64,000 bases of DNA from Teichococcus rhizosphaerae (GCF_002631185.1 NZ_PDNU01000023.1:23728-87727), one strand, 5' to 3'; counted from the first letter of the stretch, positions 1 through 8,441 are shown. Translations and numbers: made by a program. The notes: generated by a model from the letters alone, not told the origin.

Positions 1-501
1 AGCCAAGCCCTGCTGCGCTACCGCTACGAGGCTGGGATCGTGGGCGGGGTGGTCGTTATCCTGTTCGGCCTGATGACTGCGGGTGTTCTGCGATTGATGC
101 CGTTACAACGCGACCTCCGCTTCATGCCGACTCTCAGCGGCGGCACGCCGCTCTCCGCCTACGTGCTCGGGCTGGCCTTTGCCTTCGGCTGGACGCCCTG
201 CATCGGTCCGGTGCTGGGCGCCATCCTGGCGCTGACCGCCACCAGCGAAATCAGCCACCTCGGCATCATGCTCCTGGCCGCCTATGCGGCCGGGCTGGGC
301 GTGCCCTTCCTGCTGGTGGCCGCCTTCGCCGACGCCTTTCTACGCGGCCCGTTCCGCAGCCTGCGACGCGTCGGGCGCGTTCTTCAGATCGTGGCGGGTG
401 GCATCATGGTGGCGATGGGGGTGGCAATGATTACCGGCCACCTGACTGACTTCGCCATCCTGATGCTCCAACTCTTCCCCTGGCTCGGGAGCATCGGATG
501 A
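1..501 (+). CDS. CcdA-family cytochrome c biogenesis / thiol-disulfide transporter, C-terminal part
   Basis: The reading frame is open from base 1, so the gene starts upstream of the window; 166 residues are visible. CcdA/DsbD-like proteins pass reducing equivalents from the cytoplasm across the inner membrane to periplasmic thiol proteins. At least four hydrophobic segments are seen. The segment with GWTPCIGPVLG carries the conserved membrane cysteine of the family; its partner cysteine would lie in the missing N-terminus. The protein ends in WLGSIG. The stop overlaps an ATG (ATGA), and this junction is copied at 1811-1834, where the cation transporter gene begins, so ccdA was probably once directly coupled to that gene. 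Family assignment is firm; the substrate is not known. Confidence 0.85.
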   Translation, partial: SQALLRYRYEAGIVGGVVVILFGLMTAGVLRLMPLQRDLRFMPTLSGGTPLSAYVLGLAFAFGWTPCIGPVLGAILALTATSEISHLGIMLLAAYAAGLGVPFLLVAAFADAFLRGPFRSLRRVGRVLQIVAGGIMVAMGVAMITGHLTDFAILMLQLFPWLGSIG

Positions 502-504
502 GCG
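481..504 (+). repeat. 24-bp direct repeat, copy 1
   Basis: This stretch, beginning TGGCTCGGGAGCATCGG, is identical to 1811-1834; the bases on either side differ. This copy contains the last codons and stop of the ccdA-like gene and an overlapping ATG. That ATG opens only a short frame of 11 codons here (stop at 531-533). Confidence 0.9.
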
Positions 505-695
505 GCGCCGCGGATTCTAAGAAGCGCGCCTAATACGCCGTCAGCCACACCGCGAAGCATGCAACTCCGCCCGGCTGGGTTTAGCGCTCCTCGGCCCTCG
601 CCGGGTGCGCCCTTGCCGAAAGACATCGTGCTCGGTGTCCCAAGGTGGCCACCATCGCGGCTTCCGCGACACCGCGCAAAAACAGGGAGAACAGA

Positions 696-1595
696 ATGCC
701 GTCTCAGCCGATCGTACGGGGCTTTTACGATGATCAGACCGGAAGCGTCTCCTACGTCGTGGCGGATCCGCAAACAAAGAAATGCGCGGTTATCGATCCC
801 TTGTTAAGCTTCGACCGCAATTCATGCAGCCTTGCGACCCAGCCAGCCGACGAGATTGCCACCCATATCCGGGAGCGCGGACTGATCCCGGAATGGGTGC
901 TCGACACCCACCCGCATGCTGACCACCTTTCTGCCGTCGCCTACCTGGGCGAGCGCCTTGGCGTGCCAACAGGCATTGGCGAACAGACCCTCGCAGTTCA
1001 GGCGATCTGGTCGGACATCTATAACATCCCCGATCTCGAGGTCGGTGGCCGCGACTATTGGGACCACATGTTTGCAGATGGTCACTGCTTCAATCTTGGC
1101 GCCTCGGAAGTGAGGGTGATTTTTTCCCCAGGCCACACCGCGGCCTCGGTCACCTACGTCGTTGGCGACGCCGCGTTCGTGCATGACACCCTCTTCATGC
1201 CGGATGCGGGCACGGCACGAGCCGACTTCCCTGGTGGTAACGCGCGGGCCTTGTACCGCAGCATCCAGAGCATCCTCGCGTTGCCACCGACGACACGCCT
1301 CTTCACCGGCCACGATTACCGTCCGGGCGGGCGCGAACCGCGTTGGGAGTCCACCGTAGCGGAGCAGCGGGCAACCAACATTCACCTACGGGACAGCGGC
1401 GGAGAGGACGGGTTCGTTCGGCTGCGGGAGGAACGTGATCGAACGCTTCCTCTGCCAGCGATGATGCTCTTTGCATTGCAAGTGAACCTCCGCGGCGGAC
1501 GTCTGCCGAAGCCGGAAGCGAATGGCACCTCATACCTGAAGCTGCCGATTGACCGCTTTCGAACGAGCGCTGCCAGGGCGATGGACGCAGAATGA
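696..1595 (+). CDS. MBL-fold hydrolase, persulfide dioxygenase / beta-lactamase-hydrolase-like
   Basis: The 299-residue protein belongs to the metallo-beta-lactamase group that includes ETHE1/BLH persulfide dioxygenases, which oxidise glutathione persulfide. The metal motif H-P-H-A-D-H is at residues 72-77, and a further metal-ligand histidine sits in SPGHTAAS near 147. A later GHDY motif is also typical of the group. ATG 696 is preferred over upstream starts because AGGGAGA at 684-690 is well spaced. The gene lies alone between two copies of a 24-bp repeat, between genes that were probably once adjacent. A role in sulfide or persulfide detoxification is inferred from the family. A rhodanese or YeeE partner, common beside BLH genes, is not seen. 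Confidence 0.85.
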   Translation: MPSQPIVRGFYDDQTGSVSYVVADPQTKKCAVIDPLLSFDRNSCSLATQPADEIATHIRERGLIPEWVLDTHPHADHLSAVAYLGERLGVPTGIGEQTLAVQAIWSDIYNIPDLEVGGRDYWDHMFADGHCFNLGASEVRVIFSPGHTAASVTYVVGDAAFVHDTLFMPDAGTARADFPGGNARALYRSIQSILALPPTTRLFTGHDYRPGGREPRWESTVAEQRATNIHLRDSGGEDGFVRLREERDRTLPLPAMMLFALQVNLRGGRLPKPEANGTSYLKLPIDRFRTSAARAMDAE

Positions 1596-1810
1596 TCGGC
1601 CGGTTTTGGACGGCCTCTCCGAAGCGGCCAGCGATCCCAGCATTGAGCTCACGGTCATCTTGGGCCGTGCATCTGGGTGGCGGTGCTGAGGTCTTTCCAA
1701 TGTACGAAAGGCGCCCGTCACCTCGTAGCACGCGACATCTTGATGGCCATGGGCGCCGCGCCGGTCCGCTATTTCAGATCCGGCACCCCCTGAACGTATC
1801 GGTACGGTCT

Positions 1811-1834
1811 TGGCTCGGGAGCATCGGATGAGCG
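1811..1834 (+). repeat. 24-bp direct repeat, copy 2
   Basis: Identical to 481-504. This copy contains the ATG (1828-1830) of the cation transporter. Upstream in frame it still encodes WLGSIG and the TGA that end the ccdA-like protein at copy 1, so a relic of the ccdA 3' end remains here. Confidence 0.9.
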
Positions 1835-2466
1835 ACGACGACGACCTGCCCAAGGACCTCGCCCACATCACGCCCGCCTACCGCCGGGCGCTCTGGATCG
1901 TGGTCGGCCTCAATGTCGGTTATGGCCTGGTGGAGATGGTCGGCGGCTTCATCTCCGGCAGCCAGGCGCTCAAGGCGGACGCCCTCGACTTCCTCGGCGA
2001 TGGCCTAATCAGCTTCCTTGGCCTGCTGGCGATCGGCTGGAGCCTCGCCTGGCGTGCCCGCTCCGCCCTCATTCAGGGCCTGTTTCTTGCCGTGCTTGGC
2101 GTGGGCGTGCTCGCCACCACCGGCTATCGGGTGCTGGTGCTGAACCAGCCCGAGGCCGAGCTCATGGGCCTCTTCGGCGCCGTCGCGCTGGTGGTGAACG
2201 TGGCCTCCGCAGCGGTCCTCATGCCGCACCGCGAGGGCGACGCCAACGTCCGGGCCGTCTGGCTGTTCAGTCGCAACGATGCCATCGGCAACCTGGCCGT
2301 GGTGGTCGCGGCGGGCCTGGTCTGGTGGACCGAAACTGCGTGGCCAGACCTCGCCGTGGCGTTCGTCATCGCCGGGCTGTTCCTGCAATCCGCCTGGGCA
2401 ATCATCCGTGATGCTCGTAGCGACCTTGATAAGGCAGGCCAGGGAGAACAGCAGTCCGACCGATAG
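1828..2466 (+). CDS. Cation diffusion facilitator-type transporter
   Basis: The 212-residue membrane protein resembles CDF/cation-efflux proteins, which exchange divalent metal ions for protons at the inner membrane. About six hydrophobic segments are visible. The segment pair ALKADALDFLGDG holds the D-x-x-x-D arrangement of the CDF metal site, and a later segment has SRNDAIGN, matching the second HD/ND-x-x-x-D motif. There is no long C-terminal cytoplasmic domain, so it is a short CDF form. ATG 1828 lies in the 24-bp repeat; in the presumed ancestral layout it overlapped the ccdA stop. Metal specificity cannot be told from sequence; zinc, cadmium or cobalt are the usual choices. Confidence 0.8.
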   Translation: MSDDDDLPKDLAHITPAYRRALWIVVGLNVGYGLVEMVGGFISGSQALKADALDFLGDGLISFLGLLAIGWSLAWRARSALIQGLFLAVLGVGVLATTGYRVLVLNQPEAELMGLFGAVALVVNVASAAVLMPHREGDANVRAVWLFSRNDAIGNLAVVVAAGLVWWTETAWPDLAVAFVIAGLFLQSAWAIIRDARSDLDKAGQGEQQSDR

Positions 2467-2773
2467 CCGCCATCAACTTATCAGCTTGCCTGCTTGGTGG
2501 TGCATGCAACAGGCATGATGATAACGGCGCTGCCCATCGTTGCTGCCCTTGGCAGGAGCAGCAGGTGGGCAGGCGCCACAGCGAGGGCGCGGCTTCCTGG
2601 GGTATGGCACGGCGGCTTGCGCCGGGGCCCGGCCAGCCGGTGCACCTTCCTGGAAGACCTTTCCGTTCCGGTCCTTGCAAAGCGGGCTGCCTGCTGCGGC
2701 TGGCGAGCCTAACCACGTCACCACACCCGCGGCGTGACATCGGTTGCCCGCTCACCACGGAGGAGCCGACAAC
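2467..2773 (+). other. 307-bp intergenic stretch without a recognisable gene
   Basis: Short frames occur on both strands but none looks like a known protein. The only clear element is GGAGGAG at 2759-2765, the ribosome binding site that decides the TTG start of the next gene. Confidence 0.6.
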
Positions 2774-3751
2774 TTGGCCATCACCCGCACCGGCCTGGAA
2801 GAGAACCAAGTCGCCATCTACTTCGCCGCCGTCGTGGCGGGCGCGATCGCGGCCGTCGCCGCGCCCGGCGCGGCGTGGGGGGCGGTCATCAACCCCGCCC
2901 TCGCGGCCCTGCTGTACGTGACCTTCCTCCAGGTGCCGCTGGCGGACCTGCGAAGGAGCCTGGCCAACGGGCGCTTCCTGCTGACGCTGCTGGCGGTGAA
3001 CTTCGTTGCCGCGCCCCTGGTGGCGTTCGCCCTGGCTTCCATGCTGCCCGGCGAGCAATGGGTGCTGCGCCTGGGTGTCCTGATGGTGCTGCTGGCGCCC
3101 TGCATCGACTACGTGGTCGTGTTCACCCACCTCGGCCGCGGGGACGCCCGCCTCATCCTGGCGGCGACGCCGGTGCTGCTGGTGGCGCAGATGCTGCTGC
3201 TCCCCGTCTACCTCGGCCTGTTCATCGGCGAGCGGGCCATGGCGATGATGCAGCCCGGTCCCTTCATCGAAGCCTTCGTCTGGCTGATCGCCGTGCCCCT
3301 GGCTCTCGCCGCGGCCACTCAGGCGTGGGCGGCGCGCTTCGGCGCCGGGAAGGCGGTCGCGGACGCCATGGGATGGCTGCCCGTTCCCCTGATGGCCGTG
3401 GTGCTGTTGGTGGTCATCGCGGCCGTTGCCCCGAACGTGGCGGCCCAGGCAGGCTCCGTCGCCATGCTGGTGCCGGTCTACGTCGCTTTCGCCGCGCTGA
3501 TGCCGGTCGTAGGTAGCGTCATCTCCAGGTATGCGGGCCTGGAGGCGGGCGCGGCGAGGGCGGTCACCTTCAGCGGCGGCACCCGGAACTCCCTGGTCGT
3601 CCTGCCGCTGGCCTTCGCTATCCCGGAAGCCGGTGCGCTGCTGCCTGCCGCGGTGGTGACGCAGACGCTCGTCGAACTCGTCGCCATGCTGGTCTACATC
3701 CGCTGGGTGCCGAGGCTGGTGCCCGCCAACCCCGGCCTTGCTGCGGAGTGA
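2774..3751 (+). CDS. Arsenite permease-like protein (ACR3 / bile acid:Na+ symporter superfamily)
   Basis: The 325-residue protein has about ten hydrophobic segments and the ACR3-like stretch LAPCIDYVVVFTHLG, with the cysteine essential in characterised ACR3 arsenite exporters, at about residue 112. A second family hallmark is FSGGTRNSLVVLPLAF near the C-terminus. It would expel arsenite, or possibly antimonite, from the cytoplasm. A TTG start at 2774 is chosen because GGAGGAG lies 8 bases upstream and because homologues I know begin near L-E-x-x-Q-V-A-x-Y-F; a longer in-frame start at 2744 has no such site. No arsR or arsC sits beside it, but a second arsenic-type operon lies at 5094-8864. 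Confidence 0.85.
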   Translation: MAITRTGLEENQVAIYFAAVVAGAIAAVAAPGAAWGAVINPALAALLYVTFLQVPLADLRRSLANGRFLLTLLAVNFVAAPLVAFALASMLPGEQWVLRLGVLMVLLAPCIDYVVVFTHLGRGDARLILAATPVLLVAQMLLLPVYLGLFIGERAMAMMQPGPFIEAFVWLIAVPLALAAATQAWAARFGAGKAVADAMGWLPVPLMAVVLLVVIAAVAPNVAAQAGSVAMLVPVYVAFAALMPVVGSVISRYAGLEAGAARAVTFSGGTRNSLVVLPLAFAIPEAGALLPAAVVTQTLVELVAMLVYIRWVPRLVPANPGLAAE

Positions 3752-3788
3752 CGGTCATCCCGCCGTTGCCGACCACGCGGGGAAAGGG

Positions 3789-4022
3789 TCAGCCAGCCGC
3801 TGGCGGCGGATCTTCCGCGTGGCAACAACCCTTCCCGTCCACCTGGACAGGCGGGCACGGCACCGTGCCGTAGGAGCAGAACACACAGCAGTCGCCCTGC
3901 TTGGGCCGGAGCAGCGTTCCGCAGCCGGTGCAGTCATAGAAGTACTGGCAGGCATCGGTCGGCATTGTCTCGGTTCTCGCCGTGCCGCAGTGCGGGCAGG
4001 TGATTGTCGACTCCAGGATCAT
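3789..4022 (-). CDS. GDCCVxC-domain protein
   Basis: The 77-residue cysteine-rich protein has two CxxC-like knuckles (CPHC, CTGC) followed by GDCCVFCSYG and a late CC pair. This is the GDCCVxC family, some members of which are selenoproteins; here the key positions are all cysteine. The function is unknown; a thiol metal carrier that works with the MerT-like transporter is a reasonable inference. The start lies 7 bases after the merT stop and the two genes form one transcript on the minus strand under the MerR-type promoter. Confidence 0.8.
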   Translation of the reverse strand: MILESTITCPHCGTARTETMPTDACQYFYDCTGCGTLLRPKQGDCCVFCSYGTVPCPPVQVDGKGCCHAEDPPPAAG

Positions 4023-4029
4023 CGGGTCC

Positions 4030-4410
4030 TCACACGTACGCATAACCGAGCACCAACAGGATGATCCCGACCGCCAAACCTGCCGGAACGACAAGCCGGA
4101 GGGCTGGGTTGGGGGAGCAGGCGGAGCCCGGCTCGCAGGCAACCGCTGCCCGCTGGCGCCAGAGCAGGACCGCTCCGCCAGCCAGGCACGCGGCTGCGGC
4201 GGCGAGCAGGATCGTGCGGTACGGCCCCAGAAGGACCGCCAGCCCGAAGAGCCAAGCGCTTCCCAGCCCGAGGGAGCCAAGAAGCATCGGCAGCGCACAG
4301 CAGGAGGCCGCACCGAAGGCTGCGGCGATGCCCGTCGTCGTCAGCACCATCGCACCGGCTTCCTGGACCGCCCCATGTGCCGGGGTAGCATTCACTTGGG
4401 TGTCGGACAC
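4030..4410 (-). CDS. merT: MerT-type mercuric ion transporter
   Basis: The 126-residue protein has three hydrophobic segments. The vicinal cysteine pair in the first segment, AASCCALP at residues 37-38, is the hallmark of MerT, which takes Hg(II) through the inner membrane. A second cysteine pair, C92 and C98, lies in the loop before the last segment, as in MerT. The start is GTG 4410, preceded by AAGGAGG. Transcription is divergent from merR through the operator at 4441-4471. No merP or merA reductase is present in the window, so imported mercury would need another handler. Family call is firm; mercury specificity is inferred. Confidence 0.85.
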   Translation of the reverse strand: MSDTQVNATPAHGAVQEAGAMVLTTTGIAAAFGAASCCALPMLLGSLGLGSAWLFGLAVLLGPYRTILLAAAAACLAGGAVLLWRQRAAVACEPGSACSPNPALRLVVPAGLAVGIILLVLGYAYV

Positions 4411-4440
4411 GGTCGGCCTCCTTGTCTCAGCTATGCAGCC

Positions 4441-4471
4441 TACCTACCGTCTGTAGCGACTACAGACTCAA
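4441..4471 (-). promoter_or_regulatory. MerR-type promoter/operator between merR and merT
   Basis: On the minus strand TTGAGT (4471-4466) and TAGGTA (4446-4441) are separated by 19 bases, the long spacer typical of MerR-activated promoters. Within the spacer is a perfect 8-bp inverted repeat, GTCTGTAG and CTACAGAC, around a 3-bp centre (4449-4467). The layout closely follows characterised mer operators. Confidence 0.85.
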
Positions 4472-4495
4472 GTCCTTTCTGAGGAGGCGCATGGG

Positions 4496-4900
4496 ATGGG
4501 GCAGAGCGGCGTTGCCATCGGTGAACTCTCGCGGCGGACGGGCTGCAACATCGAGACGATCCGCTATTACGAGCGGATTGGCTTGCTTCCAATACCGGCC
4601 CGCCGGGGGCGCTACCGCCTCTTCGGTGAGGAGGACATCAGGCGGCTGAGGTTCGTGCGGCGCGCGCGGGAGCTTGGCTTCACCCTGAACGAGGTGGGCG
4701 CGCTCCTCGAACTTGGTGCAGGCGCCTGCACCGAGGTCCATGGCATCGCCGCAGCACACCTCGCGGATGTCCGCTCCCGAATTGCCGACCTCCAGGCGAT
4801 GGAGCGTGTACTGGATGGTGCCGTGCAGCAATGTCAATCCGGGGAGCAGGCCACATGCCCACTGATTGAGACCTTGTCGGGAACAGCGGCCACTACCTAG
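4496..4900 (+). CDS. merR: MerR mercury-responsive transcriptional regulator
   Basis: The 134-residue protein has the MerR winged-helix N-terminus (IGELSRRTGCNIETIRYYER) and a coiled-coil helix. The three Hg(II) ligands of MerR are present as C78, C113 and C121, spaced 35 and 8 residues apart; Tn501 MerR has 35 and 9. It should repress and, with Hg(II), activate the divergent merT promoter by DNA untwisting. The site GAGGAGG at 4481-4487 supports ATG 4496. An ATG five bases upstream is in another frame. Confidence 0.9.
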   Translation: MGQSGVAIGELSRRTGCNIETIRYYERIGLLPIPARRGRYRLFGEEDIRRLRFVRRARELGFTLNEVGALLELGAGACTEVHGIAAAHLADVRSRIADLQAMERVLDGAVQQCQSGEQATCPLIETLSGTAATT

Positions 4901-5051
4901 GCGCAGCGCAAGGAGGGCCATGGGCTAGCAGTCGATTGCTGTGAGTGGTCGTGGCGGCCATTGCGTCGGGCATAGCGGCCAAATCGGCAGCGTCGCCAAG
5001 CTGATCTGCATTTGCTGATGCGGAGGCTGGTTCCCACCATGCCGAGTACCG

Positions 5052-5075
5052 CCTTCGCCAGTTTGCTGGCGAAGG
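5052..5075 (-). terminator. Strong hairpin after the arsN-like gene
   Basis: A perfect 10-bp stem, CCTTCGCCAG and CTGGCGAAGG, closes a TTTG loop. It sits about 20 bases past the stop of the acetyltransferase gene. There is no T-run on either strand, so termination is plausible but not certain. Confidence 0.5.
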
Positions 5076-5093
5076 ATGTCAGGGGGAAGGCCC

Positions 5094-5666
5094 TTACTCC
5101 ACCTCGGGTGCCGTCTCGTCACCGTCCCCCAAAGCCAACTGCATCAGCACAGTATCCAGCCATCGCCCGTGCTTGCGGCCAACCGAGCGCAAGGTGCCGA
5201 TCGGCTGAAATCCGAACGCCTTGTGCAGGCGGATGGACGCCTCGTTCGCGCTGTCGCCGATGACGGCCACCATCTGCCGGTAGCCGAGTGCGGCGCACTC
5301 CTGGATGAGGGCCTCGAGCAGGCGGCGGCCGATGCCGCGCCCTCGGGCCTCCTCGCTGATGTAGACCGAGTTCTCGAGTGTATTCCGGTAGGCAGGCCTG
5401 GGCCGATAAGCGCCCGCGTAGGCGTAGCCGAGCACGCGACAATCGGTGTCCTCGGCCACCAGGTAGGGCAGCCCGCGTTCGGTGATGGCGATGCGTCGCT
5501 GCCGCATATCTTCGGCCGTCGGTGCCTCTGTCTCGAAGGTGGCGGTGCCATGGAGCACGTGGTGCCGATAGATGGTGGCAACAGCGTCCATGTCGGCCTC
5601 TCTGGCAGGCCGGATGGTCACCTCGGCGGGCTGATTGGTGAGGGCGGTTGTGATCAGTTCAGGCAC
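5094..5666 (-). CDS. GNAT acetyltransferase, ArsN / phosphinothricin acetyltransferase type
   Basis: The 190-residue protein belongs to the Pat/Bar branch of GNAT enzymes. It has the early IRPAREADMDAVATIYRHHV motif, the ENSVYISEEARGRGIG acetyl-CoA loop (ARGRGIGRRLL) and the late ASIRLHKAFGF element. Family members acetylate phosphinothricin, methionine sulfoximine or, in arsenic islands, the antibiotic arsinothricin (ArsN1). It is the last gene of a minus-strand operon padR-flavoprotein-MFS-arsN, 33 bases after the MFS stop. The context favours an organoarsenical substrate, but this is inference from neighbours. Confidence 0.8.
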   Translation of the reverse strand: MPELITTALTNQPAEVTIRPAREADMDAVATIYRHHVLHGTATFETEAPTAEDMRQRRIAITERGLPYLVAEDTDCRVLGYAYAGAYRPRPAYRNTLENSVYISEEARGRGIGRRLLEALIQECAALGYRQMVAVIGDSANEASIRLHKAFGFQPIGTLRSVGRKHGRWLDTVLMQLALGDGDETAPEVE

Positions 5667-5699
5667 GGGAACCTCGTTTTCTTGGATGGAGGATGACTG

Positions 5700-6926
5700 T
5701 CAGGAACGCCGGAGCGCATTGGGCACGAGTGCCAGCACCATCAGGATGTTCAGCATCGCTGCCCCGCACAGGATAGCCAGCGTCGCCTGCGTGCCGAAGC
5801 TGTCCAGCAGCCAGGCGCCGAGAAAGGGCGAGGCTGCCTGCGCGATGAGGGTCGGCATGGCGATGCGGCCCATCAGCACGGCGTAGCCCTCCTTGCCGAA
5901 CAGGGCCAAGGGCACCGTGTCGCGGGCGATGGAGCGGACGCCACTGCCCATGCCGTACATGACGATGCCTGCGGCCACGACGCCGGGCGCACCCACCAGC
6001 ATGCCCAGGCCGACCGCCACCAGCACCGCGGACGCGACCAGGCTCCAGATGGGATGCGCCTTCTTGCCGAACAGCATCTCCAGCACGCGGGCGCCGACCT
6101 GCGCCGGGCCGATCAGCGTGCCCAAGGCGACGGCCGCCGCCAGCGCCAGCCCTTGCGACTGCAGCAGTGTCAGCAGGTGGACGGAGATGACGGTCATGAT
6201 GACCGCCGCCAGGGTGAACCCCGCTGCCAGCACGACGAAGGCGTAGCGCTGGCCCGCCTGCACATGGCCTGGCGCCACGGCAGCCTTGGCGGCCGTGGGT
6301 GCCGCAGCGGGCTTGGCCAACTCGCGCGGCACGCCGAACAGGTAGAGCGGCAGCACCACGGCGAGGTGGATGGCGGCGTAGGTCAGGCAGGCGCCGCGCC
6401 AGCCCAGGTGGTCAACCAGGAAGGCACTGAGCGGCCAGCAGACCGTGCTGGCGAAGCCGCCGAACAGGGTGACGTGGGTGATGGCCGAGCGCGCCTGCTC
6501 GCCACAGAGACGCCCCAGCGTCGAGAATGCCGGGTCGTAGAGCCCGGCCCCCATGGCCAGCCCGAGCACCACCCAGGCGACTACGAACACCGGCAGGCTC
6601 GGCGCCAGCCCGAGCAGCAGCAGGCCCGCGGAGAGCAGGACGGCGCTGGCGGCGAGCACGGGGCGGCCGCCGTGCCGGTGAATCAGGTGGCCGATGCGCG
6701 GCGAAGCCAAGCCGGACACCAGCATGCCAATAGACAGGGCGCCCATGATCCAGGTGAGCGGCCAGCCGGTGTCCGCGGCAATCGGTCCGGCCAGGACGGC
6801 TAGCAGGTAGTAGGAGGAACCCCAGGCAAGGATTTGGCCGACGCCGATGGCCGAGACGACCGTCAGCCGGTTGCGGCCTGCTGCCGCACCGGCAAGGGCG
6901 CTTCCCGGTGTCGTGGCCTGGCTCAT
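5700..6926 (-). CDS. MFS transporter in the arsenic-type operon
   Basis: The 408-residue protein has about 12 hydrophobic segments in two halves and a loop rich in Ala/Pro near the middle, typical of the major facilitator superfamily. Its ATG overlaps the stop of the upstream flavoprotein gene (ATGA), which suggests coupled translation. It would export a product of, or the substrate for, the flavoprotein and the acetyltransferase. It is not obviously ArsJ, since no gapdh partner is present. The substrate is unknown. Confidence 0.8.
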   Translation of the reverse strand: MSQATTPGSALAGAAAGRNRLTVVSAIGVGQILAWGSSYYLLAVLAGPIAADTGWPLTWIMGALSIGMLVSGLASPRIGHLIHRHGGRPVLAASAVLLSAGLLLLGLAPSLPVFVVAWVVLGLAMGAGLYDPAFSTLGRLCGEQARSAITHVTLFGGFASTVCWPLSAFLVDHLGWRGACLTYAAIHLAVVLPLYLFGVPRELAKPAAAPTAAKAAVAPGHVQAGQRYAFVVLAAGFTLAAVIMTVISVHLLTLLQSQGLALAAAVALGTLIGPAQVGARVLEMLFGKKAHPIWSLVASAVLVAVGLGMLVGAPGVVAAGIVMYGMGSGVRSIARDTVPLALFGKEGYAVLMGRIAMPTLIAQAASPFLGAWLLDSFGTQATLAILCGAAMLNILMVLALVPNALRRS

Positions 6927-8386
6927 TCGGCGGGCTCGGACGGTACGGTCGCCCGCGCGGTGTTGGTCCCGCAGCACGTCGTTTCCTTGACCAGCTCCTG
7001 CTCCGGCCGCGAGGAGCAGCAGGCGACCGGGGGTGCCGCGGGAGCGCAGCAAGAGGACACCACGTCGGCGGCGCCGGGCAGCACGCGGCTCGAGCTGCAG
7101 ACGCCGGTCTCCGGCAGATCGAGCTCGACACGGCGCGCGGCCTCGAGGTCGCCCGCGAGGAAGGCGGCGATGGAGCGCACCTGCTCGTGGCCGGTGGCCA
7201 GCAGGAAGGTGGGCGCCCGCCCGTAGCTGGCCATCCCGGCAAGGAAAAGCCCGCTGTCCGGCTGCTGGAGCTCGAAGGCGCCGTGCGGCCGGACGGTGCC
7301 GCAGGAGTGCAGGTTGGGGTCGATCAGCGGCGCCAGCAGGCGGGGGCACTCCAGCGCCGGGTCCAGGTCCAGGCGGACCTCGCCAAGGATTCCGAGGTCG
7401 GGCCGTAGGCCGGTGGCGACCACCATCTCGTCCGCCGCCACCGTCCTGCCTTCGAGACCCTTGACCTGCAGGGAACCACCGGTGCCCCGGCGAACCTCAT
7501 CCACCGCGAAGGGCGCGAGCAGCTCGACGGCACCGGCCTCCACGAGGCGCCGCAGCCGTTGGCCGAGGGCGCCGCGCTCCGGCAGCTGGTCGGCGGCGCC
7601 ACCGCCGTAGGCCCGCGTCAGGTCGGCGCCGCGGGCCGCCCACAGGACAGCCGTGCCCGGCGCCTGTTCGGCCAGGCGGGCGAGGTCGATGAGGGTGCCA
7701 ACGGCCGAGTGGCCCGACCCGACGACGAGGACGCGCTTGCCCGCGTAGCGGCCGTGGTCGGCGCCCAGCACGTCCGGCATGCCGTGGCGGATTCGCTCGG
7801 CGGCCTCGCGTTCGCCCACGGCGGGCATACCGGAGGCACCGGCCGGGCTGGGACTGCCCCAGGTGCCGGTGGCCACTATGACGGCGCGAGCGAGGAGGCG
7901 GCCCTCGCGTCCGTCGGCCTGGAACCTGACCTCGAAGGGCTGGTCCTCGCGCCCGGCGTCGCGGACCTTGCCCACGCGTTGCCGGACGACGCCGGTCACC
8001 CGCGTGTTCAGGCGCAGGCGGCCAGCGATCTCCGGCAGCGCGGCGAGCGGCGCCAGGTAGTCGTCGGCGAGTTCGCGTCCGGTCGGGAAGCCATCGGCGT
8101 CAGGCGCCATCCAGCAGTGCCGCTCCAGCAGGGCTTGGGCCGCCCGGTCGATGTTGTAGCGCCAGGGGGAGAACATGGGGACGTGGCCCCAGGCAAGCGG
8201 CGCCGTGCCGACCGAGGGACCGGCTTCCAGGATGACCGGCTCGAGGCCACGCTCCAGCAGATGCGCTGCGGCGGCGAGGCCGACCGGACCGCCGCCGATG
8301 ATGGCGACAGGTAGCGATCCGAGGGCGGCGTGGCCCTCAGAGGCCCTGTTCTGAGGGCGCGGCGTGGCGGAGCAGCAAGACGTCAT
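6923..8386 (-). CDS. FAD/NAD(P)-binding oxidoreductase with cysteine-pair tail
   Basis: The 487-residue protein has an N-terminal FAD-binding Rossmann motif (VAIIGGGPVGLAAA, near residue 28), a second nucleotide motif (VLVVGSGHSAVG, mid-protein) and the ATG-type motif VVATGLRPD. These are features of flavin monooxygenase/thioredoxin-reductase-like enzymes. Four vicinal cysteine pairs flank the fold: C4-C5, C446-C447, C456-C457 and C471-C472. Such pairs bind trivalent arsenicals in other Ars proteins. Start ATG 8386 follows AAGGGGA. It lies between padR and the MFS gene. Oxidation of a trivalent (organo)arsenical is a working hypothesis, not shown by sequence. Confidence 0.8.
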   Translation of the reverse strand: MTSCCSATPRPQNRASEGHAALGSLPVAIIGGGPVGLAAAAHLLERGLEPVILEAGPSVGTAPLAWGHVPMFSPWRYNIDRAAQALLERHCWMAPDADGFPTGRELADDYLAPLAALPEIAGRLRLNTRVTGVVRQRVGKVRDAGREDQPFEVRFQADGREGRLLARAVIVATGTWGSPSPAGASGMPAVGEREAAERIRHGMPDVLGADHGRYAGKRVLVVGSGHSAVGTLIDLARLAEQAPGTAVLWAARGADLTRAYGGGAADQLPERGALGQRLRRLVEAGAVELLAPFAVDEVRRGTGGSLQVKGLEGRTVAADEMVVATGLRPDLGILGEVRLDLDPALECPRLLAPLIDPNLHSCGTVRPHGAFELQQPDSGLFLAGMASYGRAPTFLLATGHEQVRSIAAFLAGDLEAARRVELDLPETGVCSSSRVLPGAADVVSSCCAPAAPPVACCSSRPEQELVKETTCCGTNTARATVPSEPAE

Positions 8387-8441
8387 TTGACGTTCCCCTT
8401 GGGTATGCCTCGGTGGGCGATGTATGTGGGCAAGCCAACGG

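Noticed and set aside
1596..1810. An insertion sequence or transposase remnant behind the persulfide-dioxygenase-like gene
   Set aside because: No transposase-like frame or terminal inverted repeats could be read there; only the direct repeat at its end is certain.
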